Source of the DNA: Gemmatimonadota bacterium
Lineage (GTDB): Bacteria; Gemmatimonadota; Gemmatimonadetes; Longimicrobiales; Gaopeijiaceae
Assembly: GCA_022571515.1 (NCBI GenBank)
Contig: JACZXQ010000001.1
Coordinates: forward strand, 186,001 to 250,000
Length of the DNA stretch: 64,000 bases
Direction: 5' to 3'
Below are positions 40,120-48,388 of this stretch, one piece after another. Every line of letters starts with the position of its first letter. The stretch's first letter is position 1. A model generated the notes under the pieces. It searched no databases. It saw only the letters and a list, made by a program, of their open reading frames with translations, and was not told the origin of the DNA. The translations under genes were made by a program, and so were the position numbers.

Positions 40120-40308
40120 TCACTGAACATTGATGGATCCGGACGGGTTCGAGGGCCAGGACTTTCTGTCCCCTGAGCCGTGCGTACGATTCCCGACCGG
40201 TTCCAGTTTCGCAACCACGCGAGCGCCAACCTCCTCGAGCGAGGGCGCCGATCCATACGCTGCGAAGCGTCGATCGACGGCCAACTTCACCGCGGTGTCG
40301 AGTTCCAT
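40120..40308 (-). CDS. Small hypothetical protein, possible winged-helix remnant
   Basis: Sixty-two residues beginning M-E-L-D-T-A-V-K-L-A-V-D-R-R-F and S-L-E-E-V-G-A-R-V look like the first helices of a small winged-helix domain. An AGGAGACAG SD lies upstream. The second half is low in pattern and may be out of frame. The rest of 40062-40433 shows no other gene. Confidence 0.35.
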   Translation of the reverse strand: MELDTAVKLAVDRRFAAYGSAPSLEEVGARVVAKLEPVGNRTHGSGDRKSWPSNPSGSINVQ

Positions 40309-40433
40309 GTTCTGTCTCCTTCAATCCTGAACCACACCCCGAGCACCCCATCGTGCCCTCAGTCTCCACCCCCCTCTTTCCTCCGGCGAATCGCAGACTT
40401 ATCGTCAGGGTCCCTGCCTTCACCCACTCCCGG

Positions 40434-43400
40434 ATGAGACTCATGGAACGCCCAAAGCTGCTCCCCCTTCTCGCTCTCCTGACCCTCGCTCCGATTCCCG
40501 CTCAGGCCCAGGGATCGTCGGCCCATAGGCCGATGATGGAATCCGTGAACCCCGTGGTTCTCAAGGGCCTCGAGTTCCGGCAGGTGGGGCCGACGCAGGG
40601 CGGGCGCGTCACGACGGTCACGGGCGTTCCGTCGCAGCCGCGGACGTTCTATATGGGCGTCGCGAGCGGCGGCCTGTTCCGGACGACGGACAGCGGCGAG
40701 ACGTGGGTCCCGATCACGGACGGCAAGGTGCCGCTCGGCTCGAGCGGCGCGATCGCCGTGGCGGACTCCGATCCGAACGTCATCTACTACGGAACAGGCT
40801 CGGACGGCGTGCGCAGCAACGTCTCCACGGGCCGGGGCGTGTACCGGACTACCGATGGTGGAGAGACCTGGGAGTTCGCTGGCCTGCGGAACGTCGGACA
40901 GATCGGCGCGGTCCGGATCCATCCGACGAATCCGGACATCGCGTGGGTGGCGGCCTACGGCGACATCTTCAAGCCGAGCCGCGACAGGGGCGTCTACAAG
41001 ACCACGGACGGCGGCGCGAACTGGCGCAAGACGCTGTTCGTCTCCGATAGCACCGGTGCGATGGACGTGGAGCTGCAGCCGGGCAACCCGGACGTCGTGT
41101 ACGCGTGGATGAGCCGGATCGAGCGCAAGCCGTGGACGATCATCAGCGGGTCGCACGAGGGCGGCTTCTACAAGAGCACGGACGGCGGCGAGCGCTGGAG
41201 CCGGATCATGAACGGCCTACCCAACGAGCTGATCGGCAAGGGCAACCTGGCCGTAACCGCGGCCAAGCCGGACCGCATCTACGCGCTGGTGGAGGCCAAG
41301 CCGGGTGGCGGCTTCTATCGCTCCGACGACTATGGTGAGACGTGGGCCTTGATGAGTTCCGATGGGGCAATGATCCAGCGGCCGTTCTACTACACCACCC
41401 TCGGGGCCGACCCGAGCAACGCGGATGTCGTGTACGGCGGGGCGGAGCGCTTCAACAAGTCGACCGATGGCGGCCGCACCTGGACGAGGATGCCGACGCC
41501 GCACGGCGACAACCACGACATCTGGGTGAATCCCAACGACGGCAACATCATGGTGCAGGCGAACGACGGCGGCGCGAACGTCTCGGTCGACGGCGGCGAG
41601 ACCTGGTCGACCCAGGACAACCAACCCACGTCTGAGATCTACGGGGTCTGGTTCGACAACCGCTTCCCGTACCGGATCTACGGCGCCCAGCAGGACGACG
41701 GGACGCACATCCTATCGAGCGTGGCCGTGGGCGGCACCCGGGGCCAGGACTGGTGGAGCGGCCCGGGCTGCGAGACGGGTCCGATCATCCCGCACCCGTC
41801 CAGGCCGAACATCGTCTACGGCTCGTGCAAGGGGCAGTACAGCGTCAGGAACATGGAGACCGGCCAGTCCAAGAATTATTGGGTCGGCGCCCAATCGCTT
41901 TACGGCAATCCCGCTCGCGACCTGATCCTACGGTTCCAGCGCGTCTCGCCGATGGAGGTCTCGCCCCACGATCCCGATGTGCTCTACTACGGGTCCCAGC
42001 ACGTTCACCGTACCCGGGATCTGGGTGTCACGTGGGAGACCATCTCGCCCGACCTGACCGCGAACCCCGAGTGCTGTCAGGGCGCTAGCGGTGAACCCAT
42101 CACACGCGACATCACGGGCGAGGAGTTCTACAGCACACTGTATTCGATCCGCGAGTCCTTGTTCGAGCCAGGCGTAATCTGGACGGGTGCGAACGACGGG
42201 CCGTTCCACATCACGCGGGACAACGGCCGGAGCTGGACCAACATCACGCCTCCCGATCTGCCGCCGGGCGGCCGCGTACAGTTCCTCGAGCCCTCGCCCC
42301 ACCGCGCGGGCTCGGCCTACTACGCCGTCCACCGGTTCCTGCTCGGGGATTACCGACCGTACATCTACCACACGGACGACTACGGGCAGAGTTGGACACT
42401 CCTGACCGACGGCACGAACGGCATCCCGGAGGACTGGCCGACGCGCGTCGTGCGCGAGGATCCGGACCGTGAGGGGCTGCTCTACGCCGGCACCGAGTTC
42501 GGCATCTTCATCTCGTTCGACAACGGGGCCCACTGGCAGTCCTTCCAGCAGAATCTGCCCAACGTGCCGGTCGCGGACTTGAAGCTACACAACCAGGATC
42601 TGATCATGGCGACGCAGGGTCGCGCGTTCTGGATCCTGCACAACGTCTCGTCGCTTCATCAGATCACGCCGCAGACGGTCGCCTCCGAGGTGCACCTCTA
42701 CCAGCCGCGTGACGGCTACCGCACCAGCGCGGGCGCCAGCCTCCTCGGGCCCAACATCGAGTACTACCTGGCATCCGAGCCGGGAGAGCCCATCACGATC
42801 GAGATCCTCGACGCGTCCGGAGAGATGGTGAATACCTACAGCAGCGGCGACGGTGGTGCCGAGGCCAGCGGAGGGCGGCGTGGCGGACCGGGTGGGCCGG
42901 GTGCCGCCGCGTCGGCGGGCCGGCGAGGTGGACGGGGCGGCAGTGGAGCCGCTCCTCCGCGTGTGACTGCGAACGCCGGCCACAACCGCTTCGTCTGGAA
43001 CGTGCAGCACAGCTCGGGTCTCGGCGCACCACCCGGTGAGTACGAGGCGAAGCTGACGGTCGGCAACGCCACGCTCACCCAGCCGTTCACAGTCTTGATC
43101 GACCCGCGCATCGCGGCCGAGGGCGTTACGGTGGCGGATCTGAGAGAGCAGTTCGAGCACAACACCCGGATGCGCGCGATGGTAGCTGAGGTTCGGGCGC
43201 TCGTCGAACGCGTCCAGGAAGCGCAGGGGATGACGGAAGGTGAGAATCGGGCGCGAATCGACGGGATCGCGTCGAAGCTGGAGACCGGGCCTGTGCGTTA
43301 CAGCAAGCCGGGCCTTCAGACGCACATCTCGTACCTCGCCGGCATGACTACCCGAGTCGACCAGAAGATCGGCCGCGACGCGATCGAGCGGTACCACGTC

Positions 43401-43463
43401 CTCAGGGCGGAGCTGGACGTGATCACGTCGGAGGTGAACCGCGTGCTGGGGCCGGGGGGCTGA
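40434..43463 (+). CDS. Exported sortilin/VPS10-type BNR-repeat protein
   Basis: This is a protein of about 1009 residues. The signal peptide ends I-P-A-Q-A-Q; ATGs at 40434 and 40443 are both possible. Many BNR/Asp-box turns (S-x-D-x-G-x-T-W: T-T-D-S-G-E-T-W, S-T-D-G-G-R-T-W, S-V-D-G-G-E-T-W) build a large beta-propeller like the VPS10/sortilin family. It is often auto-named glycosyl hydrolase, but I see no catalytic signature. A Gly/Arg-rich spacer is encoded at about 42868-42960, before an Ig-like/FlgD-type beta segment and a helical C-terminus. Such proteins are abundant in Gemmatimonadota; the function is unknown, possibly protein binding or protease-like. Confidence 0.88.
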   Translation: MRLMERPKLLPLLALLTLAPIPAQAQGSSAHRPMMESVNPVVLKGLEFRQVGPTQGGRVTTVTGVPSQPRTFYMGVASGGLFRTTDSGETWVPITDGKVPLGSSGAIAVADSDPNVIYYGTGSDGVRSNVSTGRGVYRTTDGGETWEFAGLRNVGQIGAVRIHPTNPDIAWVAAYGDIFKPSRDRGVYKTTDGGANWRKTLFVSDSTGAMDVELQPGNPDVVYAWMSRIERKPWTIISGSHEGGFYKSTDGGERWSRIMNGLPNELIGKGNLAVTAAKPDRIYALVEAKPGGGFYRSDDYGETWALMSSDGAMIQRPFYYTTLGADPSNADVVYGGAERFNKSTDGGRTWTRMPTPHGDNHDIWVNPNDGNIMVQANDGGANVSVDGGETWSTQDNQPTSEIYGVWFDNRFPYRIYGAQQDDGTHILSSVAVGGTRGQDWWSGPGCETGPIIPHPSRPNIVYGSCKGQYSVRNMETGQSKNYWVGAQSLYGNPARDLILRFQRVSPMEVSPHDPDVLYYGSQHVHRTRDLGVTWETISPDLTANPECCQGASGEPITRDITGEEFYSTLYSIRESLFEPGVIWTGANDGPFHITRDNGRSWTNITPPDLPPGGRVQFLEPSPHRAGSAYYAVHRFLLGDYRPYIYHTDDYGQSWTLLTDGTNGIPEDWPTRVVREDPDREGLLYAGTEFGIFISFDNGAHWQSFQQNLPNVPVADLKLHNQDLIMATQGRAFWILHNVSSLHQITPQTVASEVHLYQPRDGYRTSAGASLLGPNIEYYLASEPGEPITIEILDASGEMVNTYSSGDGGAEASGGRRGGPGGPGAAASAGRRGGRGGSGAAPPRVTANAGHNRFVWNVQHSSGLGAPPGEYEAKLTVGNATLTQPFTVLIDPRIAAEGVTVADLREQFEHNTRMRAMVAEVRALVERVQEAQGMTEGENRARIDGIASKLETGPVRYSKPGLQTHISYLAGMTTRVDQKIGRDAIERYHVLRAELDVITSEVNRVLGPGG

Positions 43464-43605
43464 CGGGCTCGCCTCACCTTGGCGTGGGTCCACGCTCACG
43501 CGAATAGGCAGCCAGGCTCGGTAAGTACGTCCAATCGCTCCATAGTGGGGCTCATGGCCTAGCCGTGTGCCTACACCACTCCGCACTCCGGCGAGGCATA
43601 CACCT

Positions 43606-44062
43606 GTGAAGACCAGGATCATTCGAATCGGCAACTCACGCGGGATCCGCATCCCCAAACCGCTTCTCGAGCAGGCCGGACTCGGGGATGAGGTGGAGTT
43701 GCGGGTCGTAGACTCCGGCATCTTCATCGAGGCGACGTCATGCCCGCGCGTGGGCTGGAGCCAGGCCGCCCGATCGCTTCATGAACGGGACGAGGACGGG
43801 CTGCTCGACGCGCCCATGCGTCGTTCTTTCCCCGGACGACCTCAACGATCACTCGAGCACGTTCCTGGTCGCCCCGATGACGACAGGAGGGCGCACCTAC
43901 CCGTTTCGTGTCTCATGCCGTTTTAAGAAGAGGGACGGGTACGTTGTGCTGGATCAACTACGCACCGTTGGCCGAGCTCGGCTCGTCCGCCGATTGGGCC
44001 TGCTATCCAACACCACCTTGCGGAAAGCCCTCGCCATCCTCAGAGAAATGTTTGCTGATTAG
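43606..44062 (+). pseudogene. MazE-MazF locus fused by an internal deletion
   Basis: GTG 43606 starts an AbrB-type MazE antitoxin: K-T-R-I-I-R-I-G-N-S-R-G-I-R-I-P-K-P-L-L, then G-D-E-V-E-L, and the tail A-A-R-S-L-H-E-R-D-E-D-G-L-L-D-A. At about 43818 the sense moves to the next frame and continues as the body of MazF: V-V-L-S-P-D-D-L-N, A-P-M-T-T-G-G-R-T-Y-P-F-R-V, L-D-Q-L-R-T-V, ending M-F-A-D. The antitoxin C-terminus, the intergenic join and the MazF head (the R-G-D/E-V-W strand and its following residues) are absent. MazE could still be made with an altered tail; MazF as an RNase is probably lost. Confidence 0.8.
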
Positions 44063-44078
44063 GACCGCGACGGTCCAC

Positions 44079-44160
44079 GATGGTCATGCTGAATGGGCGG
44101 CCTCATGATGCGTGGACGCTCCGCCAGGCCTTTGGCATGCGTGAGATACGCGAGGACTGA
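44079..44160 (+). pseudogene. Relic of an amidohydrolase C-terminus
   Basis: M-V-M-L-N-G-R-P-H-D-A-W-T-L-R-Q matches, at protein and base level, the end of the amidohydrolase at 30907-34134 (M-V-M-V-N-G-R-L-Y-D-G-W-T-L-N-Q). It is followed by a short extension and TGA at 44158-44160. No upstream part of such a gene is present, so this is a leftover tail beside the MazEF relic. The remainder of 44161-44422 shows nothing. Confidence 0.6.
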
Positions 44161-44422
44161 ATGGGACGCAGACTCGACACCTACCTGTGGGTGGCCCTGA
44201 CGACCGGTACAGTCCAGCCTACCAAGTGATCTCGCGTTGACGTCGAGGGTATGACCTCGATGATCTCCTCCCGCCCACTTCGGTGGCGGTGGCCGCTTCG
44301 TACCAGGCCCCAATCGGCTCGGTTTTTTCGCCTCCTAGTGGATCAGATTCTGGGGGCGGAGCGGAAGCATTAAGCAGGGGGAGTTGGGGACCCCCTGACT
44401 CCACGTTGACCACTGGTCGTGT

Positions 44423-44803
44423 ATGGGCTACTCAATCCATATCGATGACGCCAAGGCGATGACTACCCTGCGCTTCACCGGCCGCGTGACCGCATCTGAG
44501 GTTTTAGAAGCCCTTGTGCAGTTGACGGCCCACGCCGGATACCGCGCAGGTATGGCGAGGCTCTGGGACGGTCGGGAAGCCGATCTTTCCGAGATGACCC
44601 GAGACGACTTCCTCCTCCTCGCGCACGCCCTGAGACCGATTCAGTCGCCGAGCCCGGGCGTACGAGTCGCTCTCCTGGTCTCAAGGGATATCGATTTTGG
44701 TATTATGCGCATGTTCGAGAGTTGGGAGGGCGATGACCTCCCTGCTACCATACGGGTCTTCCGTGACCTGCAAGCTGCTGAGGCGTGGCTCATGCCGGAC
44801 TAG
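44423..44803 (+). CDS. Small conserved cytoplasmic protein, STAS/SEC14-like fold
   Basis: This is a 126-residue protein starting ATG at 44423. The pattern T-T-L-R-F-T-G-R-V-T-A-S-E-V-L-E-A-L, then M-A-R-L-W-D-G-R-E-A-D, then a conserved G-V-R-V-A-L-L-V-S-R-D and F-G-I-M-R-M-F-E, is that of small single-domain proteins often labelled STAS/SEC14 domain-containing. No signal or TM is present. Its role is unknown, and it has no obvious operon partner. Confidence 0.7.
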   Translation: MGYSIHIDDAKAMTTLRFTGRVTASEVLEALVQLTAHAGYRAGMARLWDGREADLSEMTRDDFLLLAHALRPIQSPSPGVRVALLVSRDIDFGIMRMFESWEGDDLPATIRVFRDLQAAEAWLMPD

Positions 44804-45119
44804 CGTTCTGACCCCTTTGGCGGGTCTTGCCCAGGCTCTGAGAGGTGTCCGGTCGGGTAGCACCCCGCCCACTACGCATCGACCGATCGGTTTTCTTGCG
44901 TATCGGACCTTCTGGTTTTTCTCGTTCCGACTCCTGGAGATGCCCGGCTTCTCCGGTGCACCGCGGCGAGAGGACGGCTAAGGGGGTGATGCGCCGACTA
45001 CAGCAACCAAATCACTGGACATCCTGCCGCCCCGCCGGAATACTGTCGGTACTTTCACACATCACGCTGGGCCCGTCCGGGACTCCGTCTGACCCACCGG
45101 CCCCTGCCAGGAGAGTGAC
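44804..45119. other. Intergenic stretch with no feature seen
   Basis: No ORF with homology, no clear promoter pair and no strong hairpin were found. An SD-like AGGAGAG stands 6 nt before the ATG at 45120. Bases 44889-44930 are T-rich relative to the surroundings. Confidence 0.4.
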
Positions 45120-45680
45120 ATGATCTCATTGACGTCGCTGTGGCTCCCCATCCTCGTCTCGTCCGTGTTCGTGTTCATCGCAAGCTCGATCATTCACGTG
45201 CTGCTGAACTACCATGGCAACGACTTCGCGAAGCTTCCAGGGGAGGAGCAAGCGATGGATGCACTCCGTGCCCTGAATATCCCACCCGGCGATTACGTCA
45301 TGCCGTACGCTGGAAGCATGAAGGCCATGGGCTCGCAGGAATACATCGACAAGGCGAACAAGGGCCCCGTGGCCTTCATGGTCGTGGGACCCAACGGACC
45401 AGCTAAGATGACCGGTAGCCTGACGCAGTGGTTCGCGTACAGTATCATCGTCGGAATCATCGCGGCCTATGTGGCCAGCCGCGCGCTGGGTGCAAGCGGC
45501 GACTACCTGGACGTCTTCCGTTTCGTGGGCGTGACCGCGTTCTGCTGCTACGTGGTGGCAGGGTGGCAAAACTCCATCTGGTACAAGATGAAGTGGAGCT
45601 CGACCATCAAGAATACGTTCGACGGACTCGTCTACGCGCTCCTGACTGCCGGTGCGTTCGGGTGGCTGTGGCCCTCGTGA
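45120..45680 (+). CDS. Conserved four-TM membrane protein of unknown function
   Basis: This is a 186-residue protein with a good SD (AGGAGAG). One TM helix lies at the N-terminus (P-I-L-V-S-S-V-F-V-F-I), followed by a polar loop with L-P-G-E-E-Q and P-P-G-D-Y-V-M-P-Y-A, then three TM helices in the second half (F-A-Y-S-I-I-V-G-I-I, V-G-V-T-A-F-C-C-Y, and the C-terminus). G-W-Q-N-S-I-W-Y-K-M-K-W is a distinctive loop. The family is widespread in environmental genomes as a hypothetical; I can name no function. Confidence 0.8.
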   Translation: MISLTSLWLPILVSSVFVFIASSIIHVLLNYHGNDFAKLPGEEQAMDALRALNIPPGDYVMPYAGSMKAMGSQEYIDKANKGPVAFMVVGPNGPAKMTGSLTQWFAYSIIVGIIAAYVASRALGASGDYLDVFRFVGVTAFCCYVVAGWQNSIWYKMKWSSTIKNTFDGLVYALLTAGAFGWLWPS

Positions 45681-45725
45681 GGCTCGCTTGAGAACACGAC
45701 CCCTTCGAGCAAAGTGGATCGGTAG

Positions 45726-45743
45726 GAGCCCCGTTAGGGGCTC
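45726..45743. terminator. Hairpin between convergent genes
   Basis: GAGCCCC (45726-45732) and GGGGCTC (45737-45743) form a perfect 7-bp stem with a GTTA tetraloop directly behind the stop codon of the minus-strand gene at 45744. It could terminate both converging transcripts. No long T-tract is present. Confidence 0.55.
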
Positions 45744-45947
45744 TCACCGGTCTTCGTATCCCAAGAACCGCCGGAGACGCCAGAGGTAGAAGACGAGCCC
45801 TAGCGTCAGGAACACGAAGACGACGCCGAGGACGAGCGCCCCAGTCTCGCCGCTTGACGAATAGGCGCGGAACTCCCAACCAGCGAATCCCCCGCAGAAC
45901 ACAATTGCGGAGCCGATGAGGAAGCGGTGAAATTCGATCAGGCTCAT
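45744..45947 (-). CDS. Small two-TM membrane protein
   Basis: This is a 67-residue protein with two hydrophobic helices (F-L-I-G-S-A-I-V-F-C-G-G-F-A-G-W and L-V-L-G-V-V-F-V-F-L-T-L-G) separated by a short polar loop, and a basic C-terminal end R-L-R-R-F-L. The SD is weak. A terminator-like hairpin abuts the stop, which supports it being a real gene. Function is unknown. Confidence 0.6.
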   Translation of the reverse strand: MSLIEFHRFLIGSAIVFCGGFAGWEFRAYSSSGETGALVLGVVFVFLTLGLVFYLWRLRRFLGYEDR

Positions 45948-46001
45948 GCGCCACAGTGTAGCGCTCCCGATCCCGTTCCGCGACCGACATTCTCCTCTCG
46001 A

Positions 46002-47414
46002 TCACCACACCAGGTGAAAGCGCGACTGCCGGCGGTACACCCAGTGGCGATCACCCGACTCGTCCAGATACGCCTCTTCTTCCTGCCGGCAACTCACGGT
46101 CTGACCCTCACCGAACTCGGGGACGGGATTGGTCGACTGAAGTTCGATCGAGTGCCAGGTCGAGGGTAGGAGAACGGGATCTCCGCGGCCGTCGACCCGT
46201 TCCTGCTCATCCCACCGACCGATCAGGGGTCCGGCCCCATGGCCGTGGTCTCCGATCGGGTGCGTGTAGATGGTCCCGTTGATCCCTTCCGAACGCATCT
46301 GTGCGAGGGCGTTGGAGAGGATCTGGTTGCCGGTGAGGCCGGGCTCCATCTTCTCGAGGAGGATGTCCTGCAGGCGGTTCGAGTTGGCCAGGCACCGCAG
46401 GACGCCGGCCGGGGGCTCCGTCTCGCCCTCGAGAAGCACGTAGCCCAGGTGCTGGGTGTCGGTCTTGAGGCCGAGGGCGATTACGCCGAAGTCGGTCCAC
46501 AGGACATCGCCCCTCTGGATGACACCGGATGCGCTATCCACTCCGCCCGGCCGCCCCATGATTCCCACGGATGGGTGGAACCAAACCGTCATACCCAGCT
46601 CCTGGACCTTCTCGCGGAGCCACCAGCGAACGGCATCGGTTGTGGTGACGCCTGGCTCGATGACCGCGTTGCTGAAGGCCTGACTGATGATCGCGTGGAC
46701 GGTCTCCTCGATCTTGCGGTAGCGCGGCATCATCTCCGGGATGCGGAGTCCGATGAAGTTCATCGCCAGACGAGGCTCACGGACCACGCGCTCCCGGTAC
46801 ACCGGCCCGAGCGCCTGCTCCAGCAACTCTCGCTCGCCCGAGTGTAGGCCGTCGCTGAACGCCTGCACCCCGTCGATGTTCAGCACGATGCGCGCGGGGT
46901 CGCGGTCCTTCACCAGCTCATGGAAGAGCTGCCACTGTTCGTTCCCCACAAGCTCCCCCGCGGAGCGGCCGCTGGCGCCCGGGTCGGCAGGGCGGGTCGA
47001 CCGGAAGGCCCGGAAGAGCCCTCCCTGACTGGTGCCCCCGAGGGCAAGGCGCTCCACACCTTCTTCCGGGCCCCGGTCGTAAAACACGTAGATCGAACGG
47101 CGCCGCGCCGCGAAGGTCGTAGCGTCCTTGAAGGACCAGAAGACGGGATCCTCCGCGTATTCACGCATGGACAGCACCCACATGTCGACCCCGTACTCAC
47201 GCATGAGTCCGGGAAGCACGGTCTCCAACCGGATGCGATTCCACTCCCTGATTTCCTCAGCCTGCTCGCGTAGGGTGGGGAGGGGATGAATGCGTGCGGG
47301 GGCGCCGTCCGGAACGTAGACGGGAGCCTGGGCGGAGAGGGGTGCGAAAAGGGGGATGGCGATGGCGGTGACCAGCGTGAACGTGATCGTGTGTGCATGA
47401 CGACTGAAGTTCAT
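46002..47414 (-). CDS. Exported M24-family aminopeptidase-like protein
   Basis: This is a 470-residue protein. A signal peptide (I-A-I-P-L-F-A-P-L-S-A-Q-A) precedes an N-terminal creatinase-like domain and a pita-bread C-terminal domain. Candidate metal ligands follow the M24 order: Asp in W-T-D-F-G-V, Asp in T-D-T-Q-H, His in T-H-P-I-G-D-H-G-H, Glu in S-I-E-L-Q, and Glu in the R-Q-E-E-E-A region. The family contains Xaa-Pro aminopeptidases and prolidases. The start lies 28 nt behind the caa3 coxD stop, so it may be cotranscribed with that operon, though the function is unrelated. Confidence 0.88.
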   Translation of the reverse strand: MNFSRHAHTITFTLVTAIAIPLFAPLSAQAPVYVPDGAPARIHPLPTLREQAEEIREWNRIRLETVLPGLMREYGVDMWVLSMREYAEDPVFWSFKDATTFAARRRSIYVFYDRGPEEGVERLALGGTSQGGLFRAFRSTRPADPGASGRSAGELVGNEQWQLFHELVKDRDPARIVLNIDGVQAFSDGLHSGERELLEQALGPVYRERVVREPRLAMNFIGLRIPEMMPRYRKIEETVHAIISQAFSNAVIEPGVTTTDAVRWWLREKVQELGMTVWFHPSVGIMGRPGGVDSASGVIQRGDVLWTDFGVIALGLKTDTQHLGYVLLEGETEPPAGVLRCLANSNRLQDILLEKMEPGLTGNQILSNALAQMRSEGINGTIYTHPIGDHGHGAGPLIGRWDEQERVDGRGDPVLLPSTWHSIELQSTNPVPEFGEGQTVSCRQEEEAYLDESGDRHWVYRRQSRFHLVW

Positions 47415-47442
47415 CCCGAATCTCCTCGAAGTTGACCTGGAC

Positions 47443-47775
47443 CTACCCCTTCAACCTCGGCAAAAACTGGTAGAGCAAGACGAGGGCGACCACCACGAAG
47501 GTGCCGATCGACAGCCCGGTCAGGAACACGACCGTGAAGACCTTGCTGTCGAATTTCAGGTGCATGAAGAACATCACCACCATCGCAAATTTCACGGCCG
47601 ATAGCGTGAGGAGGATGGGCGCGAGCGCCGGAGCGAGCGCGTCGATGTAGAAGACGGCCACCTCTACGGCCGTGATCACGCCGAGAATCCCCGCGATGGT
47701 CCAATAGAACCCGACGGAGCCATGCCCTCCCTGGTCGTGGCCGTGGGCCTCTGCGGCGATCTCCGAAGTGCTCAT
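47443..47775 (-). CDS. coxD: Cytochrome c oxidase subunit IV (caa3 operon)
   Basis: This is a 110-residue protein with a His-rich N-terminus (A-H-G-H-D-Q-G-G-H-G) and three TM helices. The motif K-F-A-M-V-V-M-F-F-M-H-L-K-F-D is the signature of caa3-type subunit IV. It lies 19 nt downstream of coxC. The His-rich head could bind metal, although that is speculation. Confidence 0.9.
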   Translation of the reverse strand: MSTSEIAAEAHGHDQGGHGSVGFYWTIAGILGVITAVEVAVFYIDALAPALAPILLTLSAVKFAMVVMFFMHLKFDSKVFTVVFLTGLSIGTFVVVALVLLYQFLPRLKG

Positions 47776-47794
47776 TCCGTGTGACTCCCCGGCT

Positions 47795-48388
47795 CTACTG
47801 GAGCAGGTAGATCAGAGTGAAGATGACGATCCAGACGATGTCCACAAAGTGCCAGTACAACCCCGCGATTTCCACCTTGAGCGCCTCCGCCGGCGTAAGC
47901 TTTCCGCGCAACGACATGATGAACAGCACGGTCATCCAGATGACGCCGACCGTTACGTGCGCGCCATGGAAACCCGTGAGCACGAAGAACGACGAGCCGA
48001 ACACGTTCCCGCTGATCGTCAGTCCTTCGTGCACGAAGTGCGTGAACTCATAGACCTGGAAGCCCAGGAAGGTGCCACCCAGCACGATCACCATGGCCAG
48101 CCAGAACGAGGCGAGCCTCTTGTCGCCGCGCCGCACGCCGTCCAGCGCGAGCACCATTGCGAGGGAGCTCATGAGCAGCACGAACGTGCTGACGCTGGTG
48201 AGCGGGATGTTCAGGACATCCGCGGGGAACGGCCCTGTCGTGCTCGCGCCCTTGTACACCATGTAGGTGGAGATCAGCGACGCGAAAAACAGGCACTCGG
48301 ACCCCAGAAACGTCCAGAACCCGACCTTCCACGTGGGCAGCCCGGTTGCGGTGTAGTGGTGGTCCTCGGCCACGGCAGTATCCGACAT
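47795..48388 (-). CDS. coxC: Cytochrome c oxidase subunit III (caa3 operon)
   Basis: This is a 197-residue protein. Its ATG overlaps the coxA stop (TGATG on the minus strand). V-G-F-W-T-F-L-G-S-E-C-L-F-F holds the conserved Glu of helix 1 of this truncated subunit III type; then come G-F-H-G-A-H-V-T-V-G and L-Y-W-H-F-V-D-I-V-W near the end. Five TM helices are expected. Open frame upstream of the ATG belongs to the coxA gene region. Confidence 0.95.
   Translation of the reverse strand: MSDTAVAEDHHYTATGLPTWKVGFWTFLGSECLFFASLISTYMVYKGASTTGPFPADVLNIPLTSVSTFVLLMSSLAMVLALDGVRRGDKRLASFWLAMVIVLGGTFLGFQVYEFTHFVHEGLTISGNVFGSSFFVLTGFHGAHVTVGVIWMTVLFIMSLRGKLTPAEALKVEIAGLYWHFVDIVWIVIFTLIYLLQ

Noticed and set aside
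42820-42965. Tandem nucleotide repeat or CRISPR-like array in the GC-rich spacer of the VPS10-type gene
   Set aside because: The repetition is amino-acid composition (Gly/Arg/Ala codons), with no regular repeat unit or spacers. No CRISPR array was seen anywhere in the window.
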